From Neurospora intermedia (Eukaryota > Ascomycota > Sordariomycetes > Sordariales > Sordariaceae), in contig BTPP01000004.1 in the NCBI GenBank assembly GCA_037102815.1, positions 620,001 to 684,000 on the forward strand: 64,000 nt of DNA. Direction: 5' to 3'. How positions within the stretch are numbered: the first letter of the stretch is position 1; each line of letters begins with the position of its first letter. A program made the position numbers and the translations under genes. Positions 34,694-47,907 of the stretch are shown here, in pieces. The notes beneath the pieces were generated by a model. That model saw nothing but the letters and a program-made list of their open reading frames with translations. It made no database searches and was not told the origin of the DNA.

Positions 34694-36306
34694 GGTTGGC
34701 GATATATGAGGCCGTCGAGGGCCGGGTCAAGCTAAGCGTCGTTCGGCGAGGGCTTCGTGGGTGTCGTCGGATCCGGGAGAAAAAAAGCAAAAAGCGACGC
34801 AACGGGGCGGGGCCGAGAGAGAAAACGGGGGGATTTGGCGGCTCGGTGTCAATTCACGGCCTCGGCAGGTTCGACAACTCGGACTGTCGTCGCGGAAAAA
34901 AACGAAATAGTCGAGGTGCGTAAGATTAGGGAGAAGATTGTGTCTCTTTTCGTATTCTTGTCTCGGTTTGTTCGAGTGAGACGGGCGCCTAGTCTAGTGG
35001 AGTCTGTGCTACCTCTACTGTAAAATGGTCCCGAGTCTTGAATTGGCGGAAAAGAGGCGAGAGGTTGCCGTTGAGCGAAAGTCGGACAAGCGCGCTGTGT
35101 AATTCGGATACGCGATAGAATACCTATTGATTGGCGAAAACGAAAGTGTTGATAAAGATGTTTCAACGAATGTGTTTCGGTGGTTGATTTGACTTGACGA
35201 CGACAACGACGACGAGAGAAGTTGGATAACCAGCCACCCGAGAAATGCGTAACGAAAACAGGCTTCCCCGCCGTGTCCCTCGTGTTGTTTGGTTGCGTTG
35301 CGACTGTAAGAAACGGGAAAGCTGAAAGATGAACTGAGGGCCAGTGCAGTGTGGACGCTCGCTGTGTGGGACTGACTGCCTTGGGAAGTGCAGCTGGGGG
35401 AGGGGGGGGGGGGGGGTCGCTGGCTGTCCCAAGATGGGCGACCCACGGGCAGAAAAGGGAGAATCGGGGCACAGTCAGGGAATAATGACCAGGTGCCCCA
35501 TCTGGCTGCCCGTCATTTGGATGCCAAGAGAGCCAAGGTATCCAGCTGGCAAATCAACAATCTTCGCTTGACCCAGTGGAGTGAAGTATGGGTGCCCCGC
35601 CAAGCATCCGCTTCTCCGTCCATTTGGCTTGTGATCTTCAAAGATCTTCAATATAAAACTCCCTTTTCCAACCTCCACGCCTTTCCACGATCTTCACCTT
35701 GACGTCTTGGAGATAGATATTCACTGCCTCACTGCCTCTTGGAACTGGCGACGAAATGATCATCATTTAGGGTACATAAAAACTACTCTTTCTACACTCT
35801 CCTTTTCTTTTACTAGGTGATTACGACCAACCAACGACTTACAACCATGGTACCCGCCATACAAATGTCAACCACATATCTCGTCCGTCCTGCGCAGCCC
35901 AGTACACCACTTTGCAAAGCCCACACAGTCTAGTAGCTATTTGTGAAGAACAGACAAAGAAGAACATTATCGTGTCAATGCTATCAAGTTGATTTCCCTT
36001 TGCCCTTGTACACTTCACCATCCCTTCCCAAACGCCATTCGTAAATGGATATATCAAACCACTATAGCCGCCTCATGCTCTGGTCTTTAATGCGTTATCA
36101 TGCCATCATTGCCATTGTCACCATTCCCTTCCGCCCTCATTCTTGGTCTCTATGCGTGTTTCCAGACAGGCAATGCTTCAATGGATTGGGGAAACACCGT
36201 CTATCAATGAACCAGCCCAGCCAATGCAAAATGCTCAACCGTCTTGTTATACACCAACTTCTGTGCCCGTACACATACATCGAGTCATTAAAAGTCATCA
36301 TCATAA
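34694..36306. other. spacer between chs7 and the arrestin gene
   Basis: The left part is the chs7 promoter and leader, with GACGACAACGACGACG-type runs near 35,200 and a G15 run at 35402-35416. The rest probably holds the arrestin gene's 3' UTR. No coding sequence is supported. Confidence 0.6.
35402..35416. repeat. homopolymer run of 15 G
   Basis: Fifteen G preceded by GGGGGA in the upstream region of chs7. Confidence 0.9.
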
Positions 36307-39300
36307 TCATCTCCTCCTACTATTCAGGGAGCCCATGTCGAGTCGCATCACAGGGCGATCAATCTCCAAGCTCCTACTCGGAATGAGCCTGCCACCTGGT
36401 GTCCTTGGGTTGGCAACATTGACTCGGCCACGACGATGCGGCCTTACAGGTCCCTCTTCTTCGTCCGCGCTTCCTGACGAGTCATCCTCGTAGTCTTTGT
36501 TGGCTGGCAAATCAGAGCCAGTTACCACTTCATTCGAGTCAAAGAAGCCTTCGTCTCCGCTGGTCGGCCTAGGAATGCCTCTCACTGTGGCAACACTCTC
36601 CTGGCTGCCGCTTCGGTCACCCATCTGTGGTCGCCCGGTGTCCTCATAGTCTGCGAGCCTGGCAAAATAGTCTGCCAGGCCGTCAACACTAGGCGTACCA
36701 ATGATGGCATCGTATTGGGGCGGCGGCGTCATCAAATCGGCTTGGAGCGGCGGCGGAGGCTCGTCAGCATCAAATGCCGGTGGGTTGTATGATGGGCAGC
36801 GGATAAGGTGCATGGGCCGTTGCCGTTCAAGAGGACTCGGTAGCGTGTGGCCCCTGGCTCGGTTAACAGGCAAGCCACCAGATTCCCGTGATTCATGGAC
36901 GTGAGCGGCTTGAGGGATTGAAGGTAAGACCGATGAGCTGAGCCTGTTGAGGCCCAGTCGGCTGCCACTAGGACTCAGGACATCTTGCTCCACGAGCTGC
37001 AACTGTCCAAGCGGGCTGGATGCACTCCTGTCCACAACATCGGCATCAGGACAACCACAGGATGTCTGTTGGCGCTCGAAGGGCATGGATCCATCTGAAC
37101 CGTATTGGGGAAGTGCGGTATTCGCCTGCGTCGCACGGCAGTTCAGTACAGTGAACGGGCTGTCGATGCTGATTTCGAAATGGCGTCTACGCTTGCCCAA
37201 GGGGTCTTCAGGGTCCAGTCGAGATATCCTCATGACAATCTGTTGTGGAGTGTTAGTGAATGACATTCCACGAGCTTCTTTCCGGGGAAATTGCACATAC
37301 CTTGATCCAGTGAAACACATTGACATTCTTCCAACTGCAGTCTGGGTGAAGCCGAAGGTTCTTATCCCGACTCATCATGGCGCATGTCGGGATTTGTACA
37401 TTCATCTCAAGCTCGGTACTGCCCCAGAAGGTCTCCAAGCCAAGATCCAGATCACCCAGCAAGTTCTCAGTCTGGTTCGGCAACGGTGGCAGTGGCGCGT
37501 TTGTCCTGGCTGCTTGCACCATCCTTCGCGCTGCCGCGGACCGCCTGGCCTCTTCTCGTTGCTCAGGGCTTAGTTCACCACCGCTCAAAATGCGGAAGTC
37601 GCTGGATTCATACTGCTTGTCAAGGGGTTTCCCAGCAGATTTTTCGAGCAACAAGATCTTTCTCCCAGCATCCTTGCGGGTTACGTGCCTGTCGTTGGTC
37701 CAATACTCAATGTTCTCCGTCACAAACACCTTAAGCTTGTGTACTTGAACCTTGGCCAGCGGAGTGAGCTTGAAGGCAATGGGGATCTTGGCGCCAAGGG
37801 GAAAGCTCTTGCCAGAGATCATGATGTCGTAGTGCAGCTGATCTTCCCATTGCCTGCTAATAGAGATGGGTTCTGACATTTCAAGCGACATGGAATCAGG
37901 CAACCGAACGATGGACACCTCCTTGGTGCCGTGAAGATTGGGCTTGAAGGCACCCGCACGCTCTACCATTGCTTCCAACTCCCATTTGACAGATCCGTAC
38001 TGCAGCTTGGTGGTCTCCAACTGGTGATGGTCAATGGGCAGCTCAAACGTGTACTCGTATGTACCAGGCTGGAACACCTTGTACCCCTTTGCATAGATCT
38101 GGTTTGCAAAGGGAGAGTCGCCTTTGCCAAAACTCCGCGAGTTGACAGAATTGAGCGAGAGCCTCTTGAGCTCCTTGGCAGTCAGGCTGGTTGAGTGCCG
38201 GCTCTTGCCGGTGAGGTGGGAGAAGGAGCCATTGGAGAAGTTGGAGGTCAGAGAACTCCGAGGATTGTGGCTGCACCCACTTCCCTTGAGAGAGTATGTG
38301 CACTGGTTTCCATATTCCGTCTCCCACTGCCCGCCATGGATTGCCTGAAAGAAGACCAAAGACTGTGTTCGCAGAACCTGCTCCTCATATGTTTCTGTCT
38401 TGTTGGGTGGAATCCCTTCTGGCCATTCTGTCCTCGCTTTACCTACGAGCTTTAATGTCACAGACTTGAGCTTAACGTTCTTTGACACGTTCAGCTGGAG
38501 TTTTCCGCGGAGCAAAGCGGATGCGCCGTGACTTTCTTCCCGGGCACGGTCATTGTGGTCGAACCCAGTCAAGAAGACATTGGGCTCCGCCAACACTATC
38601 GAACATGTTACACCGCTTCCGGATGCAACAGGCTTCTGGACTTCGGTGATTGATGAACTTGCCGACTTGCAAGTGCAGGCAGACATTACGCTATTCCGGT
38701 TGTTGGGTAGCAGCACCATGGGAGATGCGGGTGTAGGAGCGACGGCAGTCATGGCGGACTGGTCGACTGTGGGCTCCGGACGTACTGTTGGCTCGTATTT
38801 GGATCTGCGAAGGTGCCCGATCAAACTCGACGCCCTCGATCTCCTCGTCCTGGGGGCGGTATCGGTGGTTTGGGACGCCAGCGTGGATGATTTTGGTGGT
38901 TTCCTTGCCTTGATGGAGAAGACAGACAAGACCTTGTCTATGACTTTGTGGACCGCTTCCCCGGCCGGGGGTAGTAAACGAACGGGTGGAAGCTGCTCGG
39001 ATCTTCTTCGTCGAGCTTTCTCCTCGATTTTTCGACGCTTGTTGTGCTTCTTCTCCGCCTTTTTCCTCGCTTTCCTGTCCTTGTGCTCCTTTCGCTTCCG
39101 GACCTTTTCGGCAAGGGGGTCAGGTCGTAGCTCGTGCGGAATGAAACCGGGAGGATATGCTACAATGTGAATCGAGTGTGGACGGCGTTGACGAGGCCCT
39201 ATCAAGGGACTGGGAAAAGAAGGGATGGTTGGAGATGCTGAAGCGTTGCGCCCGTTGCGACCTGTGGTAGGGGTGTAGTAGATGGATCCACGAGAAGATG

Positions 39301-39355
39301 ACGAGTACGGCTGACGTCGCTGTCGAATACGTTGCTGGGGGCCTGTTGAATACAT
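36307..39355 (-). CDS. alpha-arrestin (ART-type ubiquitin ligase adaptor)
   Basis: Probably links plasma-membrane transporters to a Rsp5/Nedd4-type ubiquitin ligase for endocytosis. Two exons, 39355-37301 and 37239-36307, with a 61-nt intron (phase 0), give 995 residues. The N-terminal third is basic, with a Lys/Arg-rich stretch (EKVRKRKEHKDRKARKKAEK). An arrestin N-domain starts near residue 255 (VFLTGF…LRGKLQLNVSKNVKLKSVTL). A C-domain follows (QLHYDIMISGKSFPLGAKIP, then KLTPLAKVQVHKLKVFVTEN). The splice joins FHWIK to IVMRISR. Beyond the fold are LPQY (about 728-731) and PPQY (about 858-861), candidate PY motifs for WW domains. The fold is clear; it looks closest to the Aly1/Aly2 branch, but that is from memory of motifs. 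Confidence 0.88.
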
Positions 39356-42300
39356 TGTGGGCTAGATTAGAGACTGATCCTGGCTAGGCGTGGTCTGGAA
39401 GGTGAGAGTAAACGGGGGGCGGAAATGTGACTGTTATGCTACCACCAACAGCAACACAGTTTGATGGGTCCGCCACGAAGCGGATGCAGAGAAAGATGGC
39501 AGGAGGGTGACATGAGAGAGAAGGATGAAAAGAACGGCAGAAGACCAAGGTGATATCAAAGAGTGGAGTGGGAAAACGCTGTGCAGTGTGTAGTCCGGCA
39601 GCAGAGGGGCCGAAGAGACGGGAGGAAATCGTGACAGGGGGGGGAGGGGAGTTTGTGGACTTGACGGGAGTATTTTAGGAGAAAGAGGGAGAGGGGAAGT
39701 AGAAGTGGAACTGGGGGAGGAGGGTTTGGCCAGCAACGGGATACAATGCGGTTGTGCCAGAACCAGCAATGCCTGCCGGTCCAGGAAGTGAGGTGAGGTT
39801 GGTGGTGGTGGTGAAGTGCGTGATGGTCACGGTGGTGGAAGTGGAAGTGGAAGTGCCCCTGCTAGTCGTAATAACAACCGTTGGTAGTAGCGTATTACGG
39901 GAAGGCGGGAGTGACGGGACGAATGAGACGGGACTCGGAGCCTTGAACCAGCGTCCTCCATGAAACCCATGTGGAGTGATGGGATCTGGAAGAGGGCGGG
40001 ACCTGGGACGGGGACGGGGACGGGGAGCTGATCTCTCTTTCAAGGTTGGGGACGTGGTGCCATGTTGGACAGGTTGGACAGGCATGATCCGTATTGAGCA
40101 GCAGGTTGATGAAGACGGAAAGAGCGACCATTCTGAGAAAAGGACCCCCCTCTCCCTCCTTCCCTCTCCGCTCTCCACCAAGACGAGTAAGCAGGCATAT
40201 CGCGTTGTGACGATACGGATACACAGCTCAGTCATCCTCACATTATCCCCACGCTGAACCATGATAAACCATGATCCAACAGTGCACACACACTGGACCG
40301 TGTACACCTCACAACAACCATTCACAGGGAGACCGTGACGAGGGAACTATGACATGGACCTGGACCGCGGTGACGGGGGGATTTGAACCATCTCACACAC
40401 GGCACTCTCAAACGTCAATTTGAGCCATTCAGCGCACTGGCGCTGCGTCCGCCATGCACAACGCACGCTCATCTCAGCTTGACTCCAGTCAGGAGTGACA
40501 AGGTAGGGCTGGCTGAGCGAAACTTTGTGTAAACCAACGAAGAATGGCAGGTGGCCGTCAGACTGACTAGTCTTAACAGCTGCACCTGTGCATAGAGATG
40601 CTGCCAGCGAGTGGCCAAGATCGGATGAGGTACCGTAATGGTCCATGTCATCAACATGTGGGGAGCTGCTGGTGAAAGGGGACAGGGAGCAGTTGAGGTT
40701 GGGATGATGACAGTAAGATGATGGATGGGAGGGAAAGTCAACTGGACGTTGAACTAACTCCCGCCCGCCCATTACAACTTAAAGTAACCTCCGTCCATCG
40801 TTGGCTGTTCGTTGTGTAGTCCGGATCTCCCGTTTGGGTCACCGTGCACTTCAGTTCCATCCTGCTATGTATGATGGGTGGATGTGGAAGGGATTGTGCA
40901 TAAGGTACTTTCTGGATCTAGACTCAAACTGCCCCATACTTGGGGTACCTTGAGATGGAAAGAGCCCAGCTGGGGAAATAATGGCTGTGCGGTGGGGGGG
41001 GGAAGGTGCAACAAACCGCAACTTGTGTCCTCTTCCCCATTTCTCTCACAATTTTCAGGTGTTGAGAAGAGAGGAATGCGCATAACTCTGATGCTGGCCA
41101 AATGCGAATAAGAAAAAAAATGAAAAAAGAGGCACCGCGGTAAAACTAAAACACTGGGGGATGCAGGTTGCCATGGGCGCGCGTGTATGTGAGATAGTAA
41201 AGTCTCATGTAAAGACAAAATCATGACACGTACCTGTGCCTCTCTGATCATGAGCACGCCCGCTATCTCCGCGCTTTTATGGCTGCTGGGCGCAATCAAC
41301 CGTCCGTGATATCGGGTAGTGGTGAGCTGTTTGGGTGGTACAGTAATTTGCGGAATCGCAATCCCGACCTGCACGACGCTCGCTCTGTGTTGTTGCTGTT
41401 GCCGGTGTGTTTTGCGAGATGTGCAATATCAGTACGACAAGGCCCAGGGTTGGTCGTTGCGTTGGTCTGGATCTTTGTCGTGAAAAAAAGAAAATAGTCC
41501 GTTCCTTGTCGGGCGGCTCAGCAAGTGTTGGTTATGATAGCAAACCGCTTGACTTGACCCAAGAAAGAAGCCGCGGTGCCGGAACGGCCGAAGGGAGGAC
41601 CGGGCGTTCACTCAGTGTGCCGTTGTTGGTCTTTGTGCGTGTGGCAGTGTCGCGCCGTAAGCCGAGGTGGCGGTGATGAGGATAATATGTATGGTAATGG
41701 CTCGAGATTGGGTGGTGAGAGTCGAGGGAGTCGTGTGCTCGTTGATAGACGTGGAAACGGTTAAGCAACAAAATCAATCAGTCTGACTGGTGAATCCGGC
41801 GAAAGTGTCTCAGGCCCGGGAGTTGTTGAGTTGAAGGTCGGATGGTCACGCTACGAGGGTGCCAGGATGACGGGATGTTTGTTGCGCGCGCGGTACTTGG
41901 GTAACCCTCTGCAGTAGGATATGTATGTATGTATATCCTCGGTCTCTGCTGGCCAAGGTCAGACTCGTGGTGTCGTTGGGTCAAAGATAGATAGATATGA
42001 CGGACCAGGGCGCAGGGAGGGCGTTGGTAGTGTACACTACAAGACTGGGGACCTCGATGCGGCGTAGAAAAAAAAAAGAGTTGGAGCCAGGAACTTGAAA
42101 CAAGAGGCTGTCGGGACGGTGAAGGGGGATGGAGAATTGAGGGACCGTGGTAGCATGATATTACCAATCGACGCTATGAAAAAGCAAAACACCAAGTCAA
42201 TGGAGAGCAAGACCCAGCATTATTTTTGCAACTGGGGAGGCAAGGCGAGGGAAGAAACACCCTGATTTTCGCGCCCAGGACAGGACTCATCATCGTTCCC

Positions 42301-44670
42301 AGCTGGTCCTGGATCTCCATTGGACCGTGTTTGGGTCTCAAAGAGTCTGGAGACGGTCTGGTCGGAGATCAAGGTTGTCTTGGACGAGATGCAAAGACAG
42401 CCATGGGGGACGCCATGATCTCCACCAATGCAAGTATGATGTATTCTCAACGCCCGAATCCCTACCATCCCTGCCTGTGCTGCCCTTTTTCCCCACTGCC
42501 GCTAACAGAAAAGGTGGAGGAACTGGGCATTCTTGGCACCGATAGGGTCGCACTCGGTGGATACCAGGGCACAGGTCCGCCCGAACTTTGTGATGAGGTG
42601 CCAGAAATGCCCTTCTTTTTTCCCTAGCATGACACTCATCGATCGTGTTCCGTTATCGCTCAGCACTTTCTGACAGAGACTTCCGAGGGTCCCGGACGGG
42701 CAAGATGAAGACGGAGGGTCATGATGGAATCGATATTTTGTTATTGCGCCCAAACTGTCAATAGACAGACGACCTAGCCAACCGATGCCGATGTGGCCGC
42801 TCGCGTACCTTAGACTGGCAATAGTGTCCATGTACACATTCACACACATGCCATAAACGCCTACCACGACTGGTGAATCAGTCCAGAAACGGAAGAGGCA
42901 CGCATTGGATCGAACAGGGGAAAAAAAAAAAAGTAAGTAGGTAGTGAGGATGGCACCGAGACAGCAACGGCCAAACTTAAATCCAACGAACCTTCCAAGC
43001 ATGACTTGATCTTCCCCTCCTCTACAATACACTACATCACCATCTACTATGTACAGCACATCGGTAGGTATACCTATACGTACATACTTGCTTCCCTCTT
43101 CCCTCCCGTTGGTGCTTGTGCAGCCGCGGTACTTAGCTTGAGCGGCGGCGCATTACAACACGGCACGGCACTCGTTGAAATCTTTTGAGGTAGGTGTGTT
43201 GATCATTGTGGGTGAGAGACATATTTGATTTCAAAGACAGATCTGAAACTGTCAGGTTGTTGTGTACCTAGATAGATTGACGCTTTTGGATAGCACCAAG
43301 TGGGTATGTATTAACCTACACTAATAGAGGTATGTATGTAGTTCGAGACCGAGATATCTCGGTATCTCCACATCCAGATACATACTGCGTAAAGCAGTAC
43401 CTACCTACCTGCTACTTACCTCTACGCCAGGTCCCCTCGCCCCTCTCGGCGATGCATGAACGGCTGTCCTGGCACTTTCAGCCTGTCTTTTAATGCCTTG
43501 ACATCCGTCTGTCAGGGACATGACTCTGCACATACGGAAATAAACGGTACAGAATTCCCCTTTAGTATCGATTCCACATCAAATAACTTTTGTTTGCTTG
43601 TCCAGGAGTGTCAAACAATGCAAAAAAAGAAAAAATTAAAAAAAAAAAATGCGAGAAAGGAAATTCCCGTCCACTAACAGACCGACCGGCGCCAAGCAGC
43701 ACAAGCATTGACAATGCCCCCAGGGGTACTTTGTACACTAAGGAAAGCTGACAGGGAGCGCCTCCACAGCCCCCATTCCCTACGTCATTATAGCGGGTAC
43801 ACACAAGTGTGAATCAGGGCAGGCCCGGGCACCAGTTCCACGCTTTCCTCTAGCTGCTGCTGACCTATTGGGTACCAAGTGGAAGATACACTAAACTACA
43901 GTCTCGCTGGGCACCTTTTTCGCTTGTCGCTTCTTCGCTCGTCTTTTTTTTTCTCGGTTTTTCTTTTTCACTTTGAGATTTCCTCTCGTGCCGGCCGATT
44001 CACAAACATCCAATCCCGAGGCCCCGAAGCGAATGCAACGCGCGACTCGAAAGGGAACTGCAGACAGACACTTCGTTACGCGCCATGTCTGTCGCCTTTG
44101 CTAATGCCATTCTTGACGACCCATGACACAAAGTGCCCGTTCATACACGCCCAGCGGGCGAGGTGCCTTAGCCTCGAAGTCACCGAGTACCTAACTTGAA
44201 TGAAACAAATGAAGGGATCGCCGAGGCTTTGCTAGTGGCTGTATATTCTGGGACACCTTGACGGTCTGGCAGCCATATTTACCATGCAGTACACGTGTGT
44301 GTAGAGGTATCGAAGTCCATGGAACGGACAACCCTCCGAGATCGCCCTTCCATGCACCTTCGCCTTCGCCATCATTCCCGCGACACTTTGCGGTTTCTTC
44401 GGCTTGTCGTCGTCACGGTACCGTAGCATGATCGACCGCCGCCTTAGCTCTCGCTTATTTTGCCTGGTGCTCGTGGGCTGATCATCCCCGTCGTCGAATC
44501 AGCACTGCCGCGTTTCACATCACAGCCCTGGGCCTGACAGAGCCAAGGGACTCGGAACCCATCTTGGCTTTCAGTTACCATGCATTCTACTCGCTTGAAC
44601 GAACGTTGCCCTGACTTTAATGACTACGGCTAACCAGAACTGAACAGAAATGCATCCCCCAGACACGCGG
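39356..44670. other. 5.3-kb gene-poor spacer
   Basis: The left part carries the arrestin gene promoter and leader, and the far right the 3' end of the kinase-like gene. Frames such as minus 39675-40325, minus 42502-43059 and plus 42226-42627 overlap others, lack family likeness and lack convincing splice partners. Low-complexity GGGACGGGGACGGG (about 40,010) and short A-runs occur. I see nothing that can be named. Confidence 0.55.
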
Positions 44671-46637
44671 TTAGTCCCTCCAGAATCTGCGAGGCTGTGG
44701 TTGTCGTCGAATCACGGGCCGGTGATCCTCATCTGCCCTCCGTCTTCGTACCCTCTCCAAGTCCAAGATACTCTCATTCGAAAACACCTGTCCGAACCGA
44801 GCCCTCGCTGCCCCGCCGAATCGGATCGGAGGATGAGCACCCATATTCCAACGCTCACGGGCAGGAGCTGGAGGCGGTGCCGGCCGCCGCCTTTCTGGCT
44901 CTCCGTAGAACCTCTTGGCCCATGCTCTCGCTTCCTCCTCCGTGTTGTTTAATCTGGTCCTCAGCTTGTCCCTGATGTGCACCTCGAGCTCCCTGAGCGT
45001 GGGCCGCGATAACGGAGAGTGGTACAAGCACTGCGCAACCACTCTTCTCAGATCTCGGTCCGTGTCATCGTACCGCCCAGAGTACAACAGATCGCCCCCG
45101 TAGGTAGCATCTTTCACCGGTCGGTCGAACACCCTGCTGGCGTATACAAACGGTTCCTTTTTCTCATTGGGCCAACACAAGGTGATCAAGGCATACATGG
45201 TCTGAGAACGGCCCAAGTTAGCTTTTGAGCGACAAGCGTCTAGTCAAGATTACATACCCAACCCATCTGCCAAAGGTTCATGCTTTCTCGATAGTTGCCC
45301 GCCGTCGGTGCCCCTTCGGAGGCTGGTGCGGCGATGTGCCAATCCCATTCTTCGGTAAACTGTTCAGGTGTGTAGAGATAAGCCTTGCCAGACTGGCGGG
45401 CATACCATACTCTTTCTGTCTCTCGTCGTGCGCGGAAATTGAAGATTTCTCCTAAGCCCAAGTCGCCAATCTGTTTGTAGCCATTGTCAGTTGATGCTGT
45501 AACATCTTTATCTTGTCTGAGCGGTTTACCTACCTTATGTATAGGCGCAATTGCATGGGTACGTTGTCCAAATGTGCCAAAGCCTCCCACCAGAACTGTT
45601 TCAGTCAGTAAGTCTCTTCCATCCATCTTCAATGGTCATCGGCCATCCACTCACGATTGGTAGGATCAATATCAAAGTGAACCATTGTATCCCTCGGGCT
45701 CTCATTGAAATCCCTAGCTGACTCTTCCGCCCTCCACTTCGTTCCGGGGTAAGCCAAAGCGACCAAGCCGTGAACAAGGCAATCGAAGATGGTCCATAGT
45801 GCCCTGTCGCTGAACGTTGTTCGTTCTTTGGCCATCTTGACGATCCATTTCTCCAAGGTGCCACGCTCCATGAACTCGAGAAAGAGACCGCCGGCTGCGA
45901 GATCGCTCTCTTCGATGGCTTCTTCGGCGGCAAGGTTGTACATGTGGAGGACGTGATGGGCGTCACGCATCAACTGTAGGGAAAAGAGAATTAGCATAGA
46001 GGTCTTTTGGTTGATAGTCTCTGACCTGGTTCTCTCTCTTGTTCATCCTCCCCAAATCCTCTTTTTTTTCTCCTTCACGTTTTCTCATCCAACTCCAACC
46101 CACTTTCCCACTCACTGACTGACACCCTACACTACTTCTTCCCCCCGGGCAACCAACCCATCTGTAAATAAAAGAAAGAAAGAAAAAACACACCTCATAA
46201 TTCCTCCTCTCCTTCTCAATCGTATCCCTTCCCTCCAACTCAATCTTCACCACCACCTTTTCTCCAGAAGACATACTAAACAAACAAGCCATCCCGAACC
46301 CTCCCCACCCCAACACCTTCTCGAACCTCATCCCCTCCTGCGCCAGTAGTCGTTCCAATCTGCGCGCCCGTCTCTGCACCCCCGTCGACGGCCCTTCCTT
46401 CTTTTCATCCTCCTGACTCTTTCGATACGGCTCCGGCTCCCGAAAGGTATGTCTCCCCGGATGAAGGTGATGAGGAGGCGGGGGCCCAAACCCTGGCCAG
46501 CGCGCCGGTCGACGACGGGGGAACTCGAGGTTGTGGATGGCCTCTCGGCGTTTTTGGCGGGACCAGGCTGAGGCTCGGCCCATGCGGTGGAAGGCAAAGT
46601 AGTCGGTTTGTTCGCGTTGGACGTCGCGGAATCCCAT
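44671..46637 (-). CDS. divergent protein-kinase-like protein
   Basis: Five exons: 46637-46194, 45973-45655, 45595-45534, 45470-45258, 45201-44671, giving 522 residues. Kinase landmarks in order: Gly loop VLGWGGFG (108-115), VVVK with Lys131, a candidate helix-C Glu in IEKERRNYE, hinge-like FLEFMERGTL, catalytic-loop relic HFDIDPTN (247-254) in place of HRDLKxxN, and IGDLGLG (276-282) in place of DFG. The late-lobe lines are LWQMGWTMYALITL and AQCLYHSPLSRPTLREL. The loop keeps Asp and Asn but lacks the Arg, and its Lys is replaced by Asp. It may be active or a pseudokinase. It resembles the expanded, fast-evolving kinase-like families of filamentous ascomycetes. The C-terminal 90 residues are Arg/Pro-rich. 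Introns 2-4 are 56-63 nt; intron 1 is 220 nt. Confidence 0.8.
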
Positions 46638-47907
46638 CTTGTCGGTGGTGGTGGTGGTGGTGATGACAGCTCTGGGGAGAGAAAGGCCGTGGTGGAGGAG
46701 GAGGTATGGACAGGCGGGTTATCTTGATGGCCCGATGGGTACTTTGTTGTGAACAGTAAGTAGTCTGTGATACTGGGTTGGCACCTCAGAGACTTGTTTG
46801 AGTTGGGCAAGTCACAGTGATGCTAATCTTCTACGCCGGGTAAGTATGTCAAGAAGTGTCTTCTCACTCTTAGCCGGCGTCAACTGCAGGGAATATACCA
46901 TTCGTAAGTTGGTGTTGATACGTTGTCGGCAATTTTAAGATTTTCCGAGAAAGCGACATCCTTCTTTCTCTAGAATCAAAATGTGGCTTGAAGAGCCAGG
47001 CTAGATTCAAGGCCTCCATAAAGACCATTAGCAGTCTTTGGACAAAGCATGTAGTCCAAGGTCAATGGGAGCTTTGGGCGGTCAACTCCAAAGGTGCAAG
47101 ATCGGAGCCCATTCATGACAATCCCGGAAGCGGGAGGTCTGACAAAGAATAGGCCACATATTTCGAGATGGTCAACTCACTGTTCATAGGCTCTCATTGT
47201 TCACCACCACAGAAAGTCAGAGCAGGTCCAAAGAAAGTCAGAGCAGGTCCAAGTCCAAAGTCTTGTATTATTATCATCCAATGTCCTCCTGTTTGATCCT
47301 CCTCCATTACCTTCGATATCTGGGTATTTTACAATCATCTCGTCTTGTACACATGACCACCGCGTTTCTAACTGTAGCCCAAACAAGTTGCCCTGGTCAT
47401 GATCCTATCGTTAACCGTCATAAAAAGCCATAAAAAAAACCTCCTTCGCGCTTGCCGCCCAATCACTTTCTTTCTTATAGTTGCGCTTCGCGCCACAAGA
47501 TGCCATGCTAATGTATGTGTATGCCAAAAATGACGATGCCTTGCCCTTTTCTTCTCTTTTTTAATCCAACGTGATAACCACTCCAGAAGCTTTTCCATCA
47601 GATACAAGGAGAGCTCATACAAAAGGAAGGTTGAAGTGGTTGTACATAAAGACAAATGAACAAGTGAAAGCTGATTTGGCAAATTGCGCAAATGAGAAAT
47701 CGCGAAATGTGAGTATGTGTCATGGACACAGTTTGTAGGTGATGGTCGGACATGGCAGGAAAGGGGAAAAAAAGAAAGAGCGGAAATACCGGTTGGCCGG
47801 TGGCGGGGCGGAAAAACGTCTAGCGCTCAAAGCCAGAGCGACTTCCTCTTCTCCTTGTGTTTCTTCCTGTCTCTGTATTCCCTGGCCGTTGTCAGCTCAA
47901 GGTTCCT
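46638..47907. other. spacer between kinase-like and coiled-coil genes
   Basis: It holds the kinase-like gene promoter on the left and the 3' UTR of the coiled-coil gene on the right. There is no supported gene. A short direct repeat of AGAAAGTCAGAGCAGGTCCA occurs at about 47,210-47,250. Confidence 0.6.

Noticed and set aside
39675-40325. Minus-strand frame of 216 codons upstream of the arrestin gene
   Set aside because: Low-complexity Ser/Thr/Pro composition without family likeness; more likely leader or promoter.
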